Notes: generated by a model from the sequence alone, not told the origin. Numbered from the stretch's first letter, positions 27,263 to 36,014 are shown. The stretch is 64,000 nt of DNA from Lysinibacillus xylanilyticus (GCF_001183605.1 NZ_LFXJ01000005.1:1804809-1868808), one strand, 5' to 3'. Made by a program: numbers and translations.

Positions 27263-28644
27263 TTATTTTTTAACTGATTCGCAAATTCTATCATAGATTT
27301 GCTAGACATAGGACCTTTAATAAGTACAATGGTTTCACTATCGAGCTTATTCTTTAGTACTTCTAAAACTCCTGTAACATCTTTAAACATATGCACATCT
27401 GCTTTCGTGCCTTCCTTCAACGCTTGGTTCGCAATATTTTCTGCTCTTTTGCCAATCGTAATAAGCGTATCGATATTTCTTTTTGCGACCATTGTGCCAA
27501 TCTCACGATGATATTTCTCTTCGAAATTTCCTAATCTCTTTATGTCACCTAAAATAAGAATTACTTTTTTCCTTTTTCCTATCGTATCTAAAACCTTCAG
27601 TGCTGCTTCAACAGAAGTCGGGTTATTTGTCCAAGTATCATCTACTATAGTACATTCACCGATGCCTGAAGAAAATTCTAAGTGCCTTGCCATCGATTTG
27701 AACGTTTTTAATTGTGAAATTGCGACAGCAATGGAAAGTCCCATTTCCTTTACGGCAGCTATAGCTGCTAATGCATTATATACTTGGTGTTCTCCGTATC
27801 CAGGAACAAACAAATTGTAATTACCATTTTCTACTTTTAGTACAAATTTCATGCCGCCTTTTGCGAATTTGATATTCGTTGCTTGATAATCTGACTTTTC
27901 GTGAACGCCAAAGGTAATAACCTTCCCTTTAAATTTATTCAGGGGGATCTTTTTAATGTTTTCATCATCACCATTAATGATTAATGTGCCATCTTTTCTT
28001 ATTCCTTCTACAATTTCAGCCTTTGCTTTTATATAGCCATCAAGATTAATACATCCATCTAGATGATGGACTCCGATATTCGTAATGATACCAATCGTAG
28101 GCTGATAGATCATACATTGGTGTTTAATATTCCCTATATTCCCCAGTCCTAATTCAAAGATTGCTGCTTTTGTATTCTGATTGATTCCAGTCAAGTAGGG
28201 TAAGGATTGCCGTGGCTCATTTTTACTGCTGACAGATGCTTGAACATTCCATTCCTTACTAGCTATGTGTTTAATCATTTCTTTTGTTGTTGTTTTACCA
28301 CATGTTCCAGTCAAAGCAACGACAGGTATTTGAAATAGATTTCTGTAATAATCCATGAATTTCCAATATGACTGCACAATACTCTTGACGCGTATAACGG
28401 TCGTATTCTTCAGCGCATTTTTCAATTCCTCTGATGATTTATCAGAAATGACTAGAGATGGACCTTTTCGATCTATTTCTTGCCAGTTGATTGTATCATT
28501 TCTACTAACAAACATAAGTGTATTATTTTGGGTCAGTTCATGTCGGTTATAATAAATTGCTTGTTTAACAGACCAGAGTTCAGAACCGCTTATTAATTCT
28601 CCTTGTAATAATTTTCTTATATCGCTCACACTAATATGTTGCAA
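27259..28644 (-). CDS. MurF-like Mur ligase family protein 1
   Basis: A 461-residue ATP-dependent amide ligase with MurF architecture: N-terminal substrate domain 1-100, central ATPase domain with the P-loop GTCGKTTT at 112-119 and Mg-site stretch TNIGVHHLDG, and a C-terminal domain starting with the ribose/phosphate region DDTWTNNPTS and LILGDIKRLG. Mur ligases join an amino acid or peptide to an acyl acceptor through an acyl-phosphate. The KGNxNNxIG motif of true MurF is replaced (SVSSKNEPRQS), so another substrate is likely. TTG start with GGGGG upstream. First of three such genes in the cluster. Confidence 0.85.
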   Translation of the reverse strand: MQHISVSDIRKLLQGELISGSELWSVKQAIYYNRHELTQNNTLMFVSRNDTINWQEIDRKGPSLVISDKSSEELKNALKNTTVIRVKSIVQSYWKFMDYYRNLFQIPVVALTGTCGKTTTKEMIKHIASKEWNVQASVSSKNEPRQSLPYLTGINQNTKAAIFELGLGNIGNIKHQCMIYQPTIGIITNIGVHHLDGCINLDGYIKAKAEIVEGIRKDGTLIINGDDENIKKIPLNKFKGKVITFGVHEKSDYQATNIKFAKGGMKFVLKVENGNYNLFVPGYGEHQVYNALAAIAAVKEMGLSIAVAISQLKTFKSMARHLEFSSGIGECTIVDDTWTNNPTSVEAALKVLDTIGKRKKVILILGDIKRLGNFEEKYHREIGTMVAKRNIDTLITIGKRAENIANQALKEGTKADVHMFKDVTGVLEVLKNKLDSETIVLIKGPMSSKSMIEFANQLKNK

Positions 28645-28790
28645 GTTAACTACGCCCCCTTCCTATAATGTACATTTCTGAATAAATGAGTTAATATGAC
28701 CATGCTTCTGCATTTCTAGCAATTGGCTATATGCATGCTCAATCTAGTAAATGATGAAAAATAACATTTATTTAGGTGAATAGCAATAAT

Positions 28791-30185
28791 CTATTCGGAA
28801 GTAGATGATTTTTTTATTTTTAAATCATCTGCCAACTTAGAAACTTCTTTACTATACATGTCTCCTTTAATGAAAATGATAGTATTTTCATCTACAAGTT
28901 TATCTAACAATTTATAGACGAGCGTACTATTTTTAAAAATATGAACAGGTGAAGTAAGGCCTTCCTCAATAGCATGAACCGCCATAATGCTTGCATGTTC
29001 TCCTATCGTAATGAGTACATCGACCCCAATTTGAGCAATTAATTCTCCTGCTTGCTCGTGAATAATATATCCCCAAGACCCTAAATCTGTAATCGTCCCA
29101 ATAATGGCAATCTTTTTCTTGCCTTCTCCGAGCGCATTCAAAACCTTTAATCCTGCCTCCAAAGAAGTAGTTGTAATATTCCATGTATCATCTATTAATA
29201 CGGAATTATTAATGCCCTTAAACACCTGAAGCTGCTTATTCAATTTTCGGAATGATTGCAGTTGTTCAGATGCCAAAGAAATCGGCAAACCCATTTCATA
29301 AATAGCTGCAATCGCAGCAAGTGCATTATACACTTGGTGCTCGCCAAAACCTGGTACATATATTTCATAGAGTTTCCTATTGTGATGAACGTTAAATAGC
29401 ATACCGTTTTTGTAGTAGCGAATATTACTTGCTCGAAAATCACAGGATTGATGCTTACCTACTTTAATAATACGTCCTTGAAACTTCGATAAATCTATTT
29501 TACTTGTGTTGATATCATCAGCATTAAGGATTAAAGTGCCTGTAGGACTAATAATGTCCAGCATTTCACCCTTTGCTTGGATATATCCCTCTAAAGTTTT
29601 ACAATAATTTAAATGATGTGCTCCTATATTTGTAATAATCCCAATAGTCGGCTTGAAATATTCCCCCGCAAGTGTGATGTCCCCCGGTGAACCAACAGCA
29701 GTTTCAAAAACGGCTGCGTCAGTATGATCATCAATATTCAGTAAATATTGCAAAGAAGCAGTTCTAGAATTACTACTTAGTGGCGTGGATACTACATTTT
29801 TTTCTGCAGAAAGTATATGTTTGATCATCTCTTTTGTTGTCGATTTACCAGAAGTACCAGTAATGGCTACGATTGGGATATTAAATTGATTGCGATAAAA
29901 ATTTATAAATTTCCAATAGGCCTCATCTATATCTTTTACTTTAATGATGATTATTTGCTCAGGTATTTCTTTTTGACTGTATAGTCTATCAGTTACAAGC
30001 ACTATAGGATAAAGTGACTCAAAGTCTTTCCAGTTGACAATAGGCTTATTTGTAAAAAGGGCGGTATTTGGTCTTTTGACTTGCTTCAGTCGATATGCGC
30101 CATGTTGAATCAATACTTCCTCCGACCCTTGCACTAAATGGCCTGCAGTTATTGCTTTTAAATCCTGCACCGTAAGAGGCTTCAT
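28791..30185 (-). CDS. MurF-like Mur ligase family protein 2
   Basis: A 464-residue paralogue of the adjacent gene with the same N-terminal domain, P-loop GTSGKSTT at 110-117, TNIGAHHLNY, and DDTWNITTTSLEAGL followed by AIIGTITDLG. The second Thr of the P-loop is preceded by Ser instead of Thr, which ATPases tolerate. As in the first copy, the MurF substrate motif is lost (STPLSSNSRTAS). The ATG has AAAGGAGGGG upstream; a frame extending to 30317 lacks a ribosome site. It is divergent from the ATP-grasp gene. A CATATACTA element, similar to a sigma-K -10 region, lies 25 bases upstream of the start. Confidence 0.85.
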   Translation of the reverse strand: MKPLTVQDLKAITAGHLVQGSEEVLIQHGAYRLKQVKRPNTALFTNKPIVNWKDFESLYPIVLVTDRLYSQKEIPEQIIIIKVKDIDEAYWKFINFYRNQFNIPIVAITGTSGKSTTKEMIKHILSAEKNVVSTPLSSNSRTASLQYLLNIDDHTDAAVFETAVGSPGDITLAGEYFKPTIGIITNIGAHHLNYCKTLEGYIQAKGEMLDIISPTGTLILNADDINTSKIDLSKFQGRIIKVGKHQSCDFRASNIRYYKNGMLFNVHHNRKLYEIYVPGFGEHQVYNALAAIAAIYEMGLPISLASEQLQSFRKLNKQLQVFKGINNSVLIDDTWNITTTSLEAGLKVLNALGEGKKKIAIIGTITDLGSWGYIIHEQAGELIAQIGVDVLITIGEHASIMAVHAIEEGLTSPVHIFKNSTLVYKLLDKLVDENTIIFIKGDMYSKEVSKLADDLKIKKSSTSE

Positions 30186-30209
30186 AATATTTTCCCCTCC
30201 TTTCCTCTC

Positions 30210-30218
30210 TAGTATATG
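30210..30218 (-). promoter_or_regulatory. Sigma-K-like -10 element upstream of Mur ligase 2
   Basis: CATATACTA on the minus strand fits the CATAnnnTA pattern of sigma-K promoters. The -35 region (AC core) at the right spacing is not clear, so this is a weak call. Confidence 0.3.
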
Positions 30219-30334
30219 TAACTTCTTAAAAGTTGCTTGGATGTATACGAGATACTTAACTAGAGGAAAGCTATTTCTTCGCATATATATATAGTTGATT
30301 AAGCATCTAAGTAACAATAGAAGGAGTGATATAC

Positions 30335-31540
30335 CTGAAAACGATTATATTCATTGGCGCAAACAAATCCGGGTCAAGTCGTGAAGCAACAAGAGCAGCA
30401 GAAAAATTAGGTTATTTTACTGTACTTTTTACTAACAACGAAAAGCAATTACAGCAGAGAAATACCTATCCAGATATTCATAAAATGATTCTTATTGATA
30501 CTTCGAATATAGATGACATGAAAGACGAAATATTCAATTTATCTAAAAAAGGGTTCGAAATAAAGTCTATCGTTAGTTTTGTTGATCCATTTGTTCATAT
30601 TGCCTCAATTTTATGTGATGAATTTTGTGACAACAAAACATCTTCAACAGCTATTGAAATGATGGAGGATAAAGAGAAAACTAGAAACTTTTTAAAGAAC
30701 CAGCCTTATTCTCCGAAGTTTTTTCTTCTCAAGCCAAATGAGCCCGTCTCTAATAACATAGAATTTCCACTTATTGTGAAATCTCCAAAATCAACAGGGT
30801 CCAAAGATGTTTTGTTAGCCAACGACTCAGGTCAACTGTTGAAACACCTGAGCTATTTACGAAGCAAAAATCCTCTTGAAACAGTTATGGTAGAAGAATA
30901 TATCGAAGGTCCGCAATATTTAGTAGAAGCACTTGTCTATAACCGACAAGCAAATGTCATCGGTATTATTGAACAAGAAATTACTCAAGGTAAACGTTTT
31001 ATCATTACTGGTTATGGTGTTCTCGTTAAAGCACCAAAAGAAATTCAAACCGGACTTGAAGAAGTACTCCAATCAATTGTTAAAGAGTTTAACATCGAAA
31101 ATGGTGCACTGCACTTAGAGCTCCGTTTAACAAAAAATGGATGGAAGCTTATCGAGATTAATCCGCGAATCTCTGGTGGAGCAATGAATACTATGCTTCA
31201 CGCCGCTTTTGGATTTAATTTAGTAGAAGAAACACTTAAATTATTTTTAGGTGAACGCCCCGATATCAAGCCAAAGCATAGAAAGTTTGTCTATACAAAA
31301 TACGTCATTGTTGAAAGTAAAGGTATTTTAGAAAAAGTTATTGGAAGAAATAGAGCAACTAATTCACCAGGAGTTGTGGATGTATATGTGAAGCCGAGAA
31401 GAGGGACATTGCTAACTCCTCCTTTATCGATGGGACATCGGTATGCATATGTAATTGCGGAAGGCGCAACATTAGCGGAGGCTAAAAATAAAGCCATTAC
31501 CGCCGCAAAAGAAATTAAGTTCATTTTAAAAGCATCTTAG
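30335..31540 (+). CDS. ATP-grasp ligase (L-amino-acid-ligase-like), apparent CTG start
   Basis: About 401 residues. N-terminal Rossmann-like part (KTIIFIGANKSGSSREATRA), then an ATP-grasp domain at about 110-310: PLIVKSPKSTGSKDV, VMVEEYIEGPQYLVEA, and Mg-binding ELRLTKNGWKLIEINPRISG. The layout is that of carboxylate-amine ligases such as the bacilysin enzyme BacD, which make dipeptides via acyl-phosphates. The GTG at 30326 lies inside the ribosome site AAGGAG, so it cannot serve; a CTG at 30335 is 8 bases from that site and gives a natural N-terminus (LKTIIFIGAN). The gene is divergent from Mur ligase 2 and convergent with the fused ligase. Confidence 0.85.
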   Translation: MKTIIFIGANKSGSSREATRAAEKLGYFTVLFTNNEKQLQQRNTYPDIHKMILIDTSNIDDMKDEIFNLSKKGFEIKSIVSFVDPFVHIASILCDEFCDNKTSSTAIEMMEDKEKTRNFLKNQPYSPKFFLLKPNEPVSNNIEFPLIVKSPKSTGSKDVLLANDSGQLLKHLSYLRSKNPLETVMVEEYIEGPQYLVEALVYNRQANVIGIIEQEITQGKRFIITGYGVLVKAPKEIQTGLEEVLQSIVKEFNIENGALHLELRLTKNGWKLIEINPRISGGAMNTMLHAAFGFNLVEETLKLFLGERPDIKPKHRKFVYTKYVIVESKGILEKVIGRNRATNSPGVVDVYVKPRRGTLLTPPLSMGHRYAYVIAEGATLAEAKNKAITAAKEIKFILKAS

Positions 31541-31591
31541 ATTTAGGATACTTTCTGAAAATGCTCATATTCGATGATTTATTTAGCCAAA

Positions 31592-31645
31592 AAAATATCC
31601 CGAATAATTGTTCCTTCAAAAGGGCAATTACTCGGGCTTTTTTAT
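31592..31645. terminator. Terminator between convergent ligase genes
   Basis: CCCGAATAATTGTTCC pairs imperfectly with GGCAATTACTCGGG and is followed by CTTTTTTA on the plus strand; the minus side also has a T-rich end. Confidence 0.65.
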
Positions 31646-33922
31646 TTATTCTTGATATTTTTGATCTAAAAATTTAACCGTATCAAACATATTTGTTTTA
31701 CTAGCACCCTTTACCAAAATGGTATCGTGTGGTTTTATGACTTTCTCTAAGAGTGCATGCAATTCATCCTTATTGAGAAAATGATAAATTTTAGAAGGAT
31801 CCATCCCTTTTGCCTTCGCTGCTGCTCCCATTTCCTCCGTTCTAAAACCATAAGTGATGAATAAATCTATGTCTTGCTCATAAATGTATTCGCCCACTTT
31901 ACGATATTCCTCTTCCCTCAAATCCCCTAATTCTCGCATTTGACCAATAATAGCAACTTTACGTTTCTTCGCTATATTTGTAAGAACATCAATAGCAGCA
32001 CGTACGCCCTGAGGGTGAGAGTGAACAGTATCGTCAATTAGTGTAATGTCATCGCGACAGTTATAAATTGTTAATCTTCGTGGTGGTTTTTTGAAATTTA
32101 GCCCTGCTTTAATAACTTCTGGACTAAACCCTAAATAATCTGCAACCGCAACGGCATTAAGTGCATTATAAACATGATGTTCTCCTAAAATCGGGATATA
32201 CATTAAAGTTTCCTGTCCATGCAGCTTTATTTTAAAGGTCATACCGATGTCTTTATATTGAATATCATAAGCTTTATAATCCGCAGTTCTATGAACACCA
32301 ACTGTTAAGACTTTCCCTTTAAATTGCTGTGTCTCTAAATACTTAGAATTATCATCATCCTTATTTAGGATTAATAAACCGTTTTGGTCCATCCCATGTA
32401 TTAATTCCGATTTTGCCTTGGCCACTCCTCTTATATCTCCATCAAAGTTGCCCACATGAGCTAAACCGATATTTGTAATAATACTAATATTCGGTTGAAT
32501 AATGCTACAGTGGTTCGTTATGATTCCTGGATAAGCCATCCCGTACTCTAGTACAACAGCCTCATGTGAAGCATTAATCTCTTCTTTATGTTTTTTCGTA
32601 TGCTCTGTTGTATTCCAATAATCTTTTGACTCGAATATATTCCATTTCTGCGATAAAACGGATGCCAGAAATGCTTTTGATGTCGTTTTTCCAGCACTGC
32701 CGGTAATCGCGATAATCGGTATAGCCTTTTCTTCTGGTAAAGCCTTTTCTTTCGCTAATGTCTTTTCTTTGGTTAATGTCTTTTCTTTTGCTAAAGCCTC
32801 TTCTACTGAAGCGTCTTCTACTAAAGCCTTTTCTTCTGCTGAATCCTGATTTTTCTTCTGTTGCCTAATCTCCCTTTTAATTTGCTTCTGGTTCTTAGCA
32901 AGGTACATTGCATACTTTATAGTATTGATGACTACATCTAATTCTAAATAAAAAGCAGGAGGGCAACCTGGTCGCCAGTTTACTTCATACATCCAAATTT
33001 TTCTTTGCTCATCTAAGCCTACATCAATGCCAATTTCATCAATAACTTCTCCGAATTGTTCCTTCTGTATTTCATCTAAATGTCGAGCTAATGATAAGGA
33101 AAAGTGCTCTAACATACGTCTAATATCATAAGCTTCTTCTTTAAATTCTTGCTCTAAAAAAGGATCTAAATAATTTGTAAAACCACCATTGTTAATATTA
33201 GGTATAATCGAGCCATTTGGTGCAATTCGCGGATAAATCGTTGTTATAACCCATTTACCTTCACCGTTTTTTTGAACATGAAGACGAAAATCATAAACTT
33301 GACCTGATTTTGTTACGGATTGGATATAAGGCTGCACGATAAAGGTGCCTGTAGAAAGTTGCCCTCTAATTAATTCATCTAGCTGTGGCTGTGAATAAAT
33401 AGTAGTTTCCCTATCCTTCTTTACCTCAAAGTTAGTTCTTCCCACTTTTGAAATAAAATAGATTCCTTTTCCCTTCCGACCATCTATCGGTTTAAATACG
33501 ACTTTTTTATAATAAGCCATAAAATTATGGAGTAAACTAACATTTTCCACAACCTCTGTTGGAATTAAATAACTCTCAAATTCCTTTGCTTCTTTAAGTC
33601 GCTTCATCACATTCCATTTATTACCTATAGAATGAGTTGTAAAAGGTATTTCCTTTTTCAATTTCTCAATAATGTCCTTTGATACCGATAATTTTTCTGG
33701 ACTTCCTGCATTGTATATAACATCTGGGAAGGGCAACATTTTTTCATGCCAATCACCATTTTCATATACCTTTCCTCTAATGGAACGTTTATCAAAGTCA
33801 ACGCTTTTTGGAGTAAAGTAAAAAAATTGAGCCCCTTCGGCTTGTGCAACGGCCGCAAAAGCATATGACTTAAGAACAGTTCTAGGATCTAGCCGATGAT
33901 GCAGCATTCCGATAATTGTCAT
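31646..33922 (-). CDS. Fusion of a YheC/YheD-type ATP-grasp domain with a MurF-like ligase
   Basis: A 758-residue two-enzyme fusion. Residues 1-345 match the YheC/YheD spore coat-associated ATP-grasp family: VVFKPIDGRKGKGIYFI, FIVQPYIQS, YDFRLHVQKN and IGIDVGLDEQRKIWMYEVNWRP. A charged linker at about 345-400 contains repeats of KEKTL/KEKAL. Residues 400-758 are a Mur-ligase ATPase and C-terminal domain without the N-terminal MurF domain: P-loop ITGSAGKTTS at 406-415, TNIGLAHVG, and DDTVHSHPQGVRAAI. The order ATP-grasp then Mur ligase is also that of cyanophycin synthetase, which makes a poly-amino acid; homology to that enzyme is not claimed. Product unknown. Confidence 0.85.
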   Translation of the reverse strand: MTIIGMLHHRLDPRTVLKSYAFAAVAQAEGAQFFYFTPKSVDFDKRSIRGKVYENGDWHEKMLPFPDVIYNAGSPEKLSVSKDIIEKLKKEIPFTTHSIGNKWNVMKRLKEAKEFESYLIPTEVVENVSLLHNFMAYYKKVVFKPIDGRKGKGIYFISKVGRTNFEVKKDRETTIYSQPQLDELIRGQLSTGTFIVQPYIQSVTKSGQVYDFRLHVQKNGEGKWVITTIYPRIAPNGSIIPNINNGGFTNYLDPFLEQEFKEEAYDIRRMLEHFSLSLARHLDEIQKEQFGEVIDEIGIDVGLDEQRKIWMYEVNWRPGCPPAFYLELDVVINTIKYAMYLAKNQKQIKREIRQQKKNQDSAEEKALVEDASVEEALAKEKTLTKEKTLAKEKALPEEKAIPIIAITGSAGKTTSKAFLASVLSQKWNIFESKDYWNTTEHTKKHKEEINASHEAVVLEYGMAYPGIITNHCSIIQPNISIITNIGLAHVGNFDGDIRGVAKAKSELIHGMDQNGLLILNKDDDNSKYLETQQFKGKVLTVGVHRTADYKAYDIQYKDIGMTFKIKLHGQETLMYIPILGEHHVYNALNAVAVADYLGFSPEVIKAGLNFKKPPRRLTIYNCRDDITLIDDTVHSHPQGVRAAIDVLTNIAKKRKVAIIGQMRELGDLREEEYRKVGEYIYEQDIDLFITYGFRTEEMGAAAKAKGMDPSKIYHFLNKDELHALLEKVIKPHDTILVKGASKTNMFDTVKFLDQKYQE

Positions 33923-34194
33923 TCATTAATCTCTTCCCTTCATAAAATTCTCTCTTTAATAAATTCAATGAATACAGCGTGTACCTAGACAGATGCTCTA
34001 ATTTTTATGTTATTTTAGTAATATCAATTATGCATCGGCATAATTGCCCGCTGCCGCTACGCTATCGCACAGATAAATTGCCACAGGACGTGGCGTTCTT
34101 AGACTGAGTTCCTCTATTTCAGCGGATGTCTTTTGTACCGAAAGCGTAGCGACAGCTACAGATGTTTGAATACCCGCTGAAATAAATTAAAATT
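33923..34194. repeat. Intergenic dispersed-repeat sequence
   Basis: Contains CCGCTGCCGCTACGCTATCG at about 34051, similar to sequences at about 42055 and 61965, and a long imperfect hairpin whose arms are ATTTCAGCGG (34117) and CCGCTGAAAT (about 34176). These look like one of the non-coding dispersed repeats of this genome. The hairpin also sits just after the stop of the CotZ-like gene and may end its transcript. Confidence 0.5.
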
Positions 34195-34626
34195 TCACCA
34201 TTTGGGCTCAATAATAAATTTCCTTTTTAGCATGTCAGGCTTTAATAACTGAATTGCAGATATACCACTTAATTCAATGGATTTTTCTGAGGATGTTCGC
34301 TCTAATCGGACAACCTCTGCCGTCAAATTCGTATCATTCCCTTCATAATCATAGGCTCGCAAAAGCGAAACAGTACCTCGACAATGTTCTCTATCAATAG
34401 CCTCTATGCGAAAAAACTCTGTTTCAAACTGCTTTACCGTATCCATTAATCTTAAATGAGTACCGTCGTGTGTTATTAAAAAAAAGGGAATCGTATCATT
34501 TCCCACTATTTTCATAAGCAGCTGACCAAAATATTTAGAATGAAAATCCTTTATGATATCCTGGAGTGTTTTTATGTCGTAGAGCGCTTCACATAGAAAA
34601 TGTTTTTTTGTGTTTTCATTATTCAT
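34195..34626 (-). CDS. CotY/CotZ-like spore coat protein
   Basis: A 143-residue protein. Its second half reads like the conserved part of CotY/CotZ/ExsY coat proteins: FFRIEAIDREHCRGTVSLLR, a DYEG turn, a strand ending SIELSGISAIQLLKP. The many Cys residues of CotZ are mostly absent here (two Cys), so disulphide cross-linking may not be its role. Ribosome site AGGAGGG. Upstream lies CATATTATA, a match to the sigma-K -10 pattern. It is transcribed toward the fused ligase gene, which makes a spore-envelope role for the neighbouring ligases plausible. Confidence 0.7.
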   Translation of the reverse strand: MNNENTKKHFLCEALYDIKTLQDIIKDFHSKYFGQLLMKIVGNDTIPFFLITHDGTHLRLMDTVKQFETEFFRIEAIDREHCRGTVSLLRAYDYEGNDTNLTAEVVRLERTSSEKSIELSGISAIQLLKPDMLKRKFIIEPKW

Positions 34627-34701
34627 TTCCCCAGCCCTCCTAAGTCTTATGAGCTATCCTTAAACTTTGAAACAAATACAAACATATTTAACACCTCTCG
34701 C

Positions 34702-34710
34702 TATAATATG
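34702..34710 (-). promoter_or_regulatory. Sigma-K-like -10 element upstream of the CotZ-like gene
   Basis: CATATTATA on the minus strand fits CATAnnnTA. I do not see a convincing -35 at 16 bp, so the call rests on the -10 and on the coat-like product. Confidence 0.35.
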
Positions 34711-34764
34711 TAGCACTTAGGAATATGACGACCTTTTTCATAAATAAGGATTCTACAAAAAAAA

Positions 34765-34790
34765 GAAAACGTCCATTTTGGGACGTTTTC
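34765..34790. terminator. Bidirectional terminator of the SMR operon
   Basis: GAAAACGTCC and GGACGTTTTC form a perfect 10-bp stem with a 6-base loop, flanked by A8 on one side and T6 on the other. Confidence 0.88.
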
Positions 34791-34801
34791 TTTTTTGGAC
34801 G

Positions 34802-35137
34802 TTACGTTGTCACATTGTGTTGGTCTCCCTGATTTAGAAGAATAACACCACCAATGATAAATACAATGCCTAAGGCTGAGTAAAGATTAAGAATATCTCC
34901 CCATACAACGATTCCGACAACCACTGTTAATGCTGTACCTATACCAGACCATATGGCATACGCAAGGCTTAATGGTAGCGTTTTTAAGCATAGGGACAAT
35001 GAATAAAATGAAATGCCATATCCCAATACGACAGCTATAGATGGACCTAGAATTGTAAATACCTCTGAAAACTTGAGCATCGTTGTTGCAAATACTTCAC
35101 TGACGATGGATAACGCTAAAAATAAATAACCCTTCAT
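34802..35137 (-). CDS. SMR family multidrug efflux protein, second subunit
   Basis: A 111-residue, four-helix small multidrug resistance protein. The essential Glu is in the first helix (SIVSEVFATTMLK), and the second half has LAYAIWSGIGTALTVVVG. It pairs with the neighbouring SMR gene, as in the heterodimeric YvdRS/YkkCD/EbrAB systems, to export cationic compounds with protons. ATG with GGAGG at 9 bases; a TTG two codons earlier is less likely. Last gene of a TetR-SMR-SMR operon. Confidence 0.9.
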   Translation of the reverse strand: MKGYLFLALSIVSEVFATTMLKFSEVFTILGPSIAVVLGYGISFYSLSLCLKTLPLSLAYAIWSGIGTALTVVVGIVVWGDILNLYSALGIVFIIGGVILLNQGDQHNVTT

Positions 35138-35151
35138 TTTCAAATTCCTCC

Positions 35152-35478
35152 TTAGTGTCCACTACCAGCAAGATTTAGAATAACCACACCGACAATAATT
35201 AATAGAATGCCCATAATTTTTTTTAGATTGAATAATTCCTTATAAAAGACTATACCGATTATCGCCGTTAACGCCGTTCCTATCCCTGCCCATATCGCAT
35301 AGGCAGTGCCAATTGCTAAAGATTGTAATGTTAGAGAAAAGAAATAAAAAGCTGTTCCATACCCAACCACTACGCCAATTGACGGGAATAATCGTTTAAA
35401 ACCATTTGTTAGTTTCAGCATCGAGCTTGCAAAAACTTCTGAGATTATTGAAATGAATAAAAAACCAAAAGCACTCAT
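35152..35478 (-). CDS. SMR family multidrug efflux protein, first subunit
   Basis: A 108-residue SMR protein with four membrane helices, the conserved Glu in ISEVFASSMLK and the motif TAYAIWAGIGTALTAIIG. It starts 5 bases after the TetR stop and is followed by the second SMR gene 14 bases later. The order TetR-SMR-SMR matches B. subtilis yvdT-yvdS-yvdR. Substrates are unknown; some SMR pairs export guanidinium, others drugs. Confidence 0.9.
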   Translation of the reverse strand: MSAFGFLFISIISEVFASSMLKLTNGFKRLFPSIGVVVGYGTAFYFFSLTLQSLAIGTAYAIWAGIGTALTAIIGIVFYKELFNLKKIMGILLIIVGVVILNLAGSGH

Positions 35479-35483
35479 GTATG

Positions 35484-36014
35484 TTAGTCCTTCCTTGTCA
35501 TGTACATTAATTGTTCAAAGACACCTTTTGTTGCTTCATCAGAAATCGGTGCTATATTTAATAACTGTGAATAATACAATCCATCAATCGTTAACCGAAT
35601 CAAATGGACAACGGATTGCTCCAAGCCATCTTGGAACAACTCGTCTAGTAAACATTCATATATTGTTGAGATGACTGAATGGTCATTTTGCATAATTTGA
35701 ATCGCAATATTTAAAGCTGCCCCACTCGCAAGATCTTTTTGAGAAGCTAAAATAAATGCTCTCGTTAATCTCCCTGTCCCTTGCTCAAGGCTTACGAAAT
35801 GTTCATAGGATTGTATAACCTCGTTCATAATCGTTTCAGCGATTGCTGTTTGAAGGGTATCCTTCGTCTTAAAATGATACAGTAAACCACCTTTGCTAAT
35901 GTTCGCACTACTAGCAATTTTATCTAAAGTTAAAGTACTTAAATCATTGTCCTTTAAATATTGAATTGCCATTTGGATAATATGTGAACGTTTTAAATCT
36001 GCTTTTGATGACAT
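35484..36014 (-). CDS. TetR/AcrR family regulator (YvdT-like)
   Basis: A 176-residue repressor. Helix-turn-helix at about 24-48 (IASSANISKGGLLYHFKTKD); ligand-binding helices follow. The ATG at 36014 has AAAGGG at 8 bases. It opens the operon with the SMR pair and almost certainly controls it, since a perfect palindrome lies between the promoter and the start. Confidence 0.9.
   Translation of the reverse strand: MSSKADLKRSHIIQMAIQYLKDNDLSTLTLDKIASSANISKGGLLYHFKTKDTLQTAIAETIMNEVIQSYEHFVSLEQGTGRLTRAFILASQKDLASGAALNIAIQIMQNDHSVISTIYECLLDELFQDGLEQSVVHLIRLTIDGLYYSQLLNIAPISDEATKGVFEQLMYMTRKD

Noticed and set aside
31646-33922. Annotating the fused ligase as cyanophycin synthetase
   Set aside because: Only the order of domains is similar; the ATP-grasp half is of the YheC/YheD type and no cyanophycinase is nearby.
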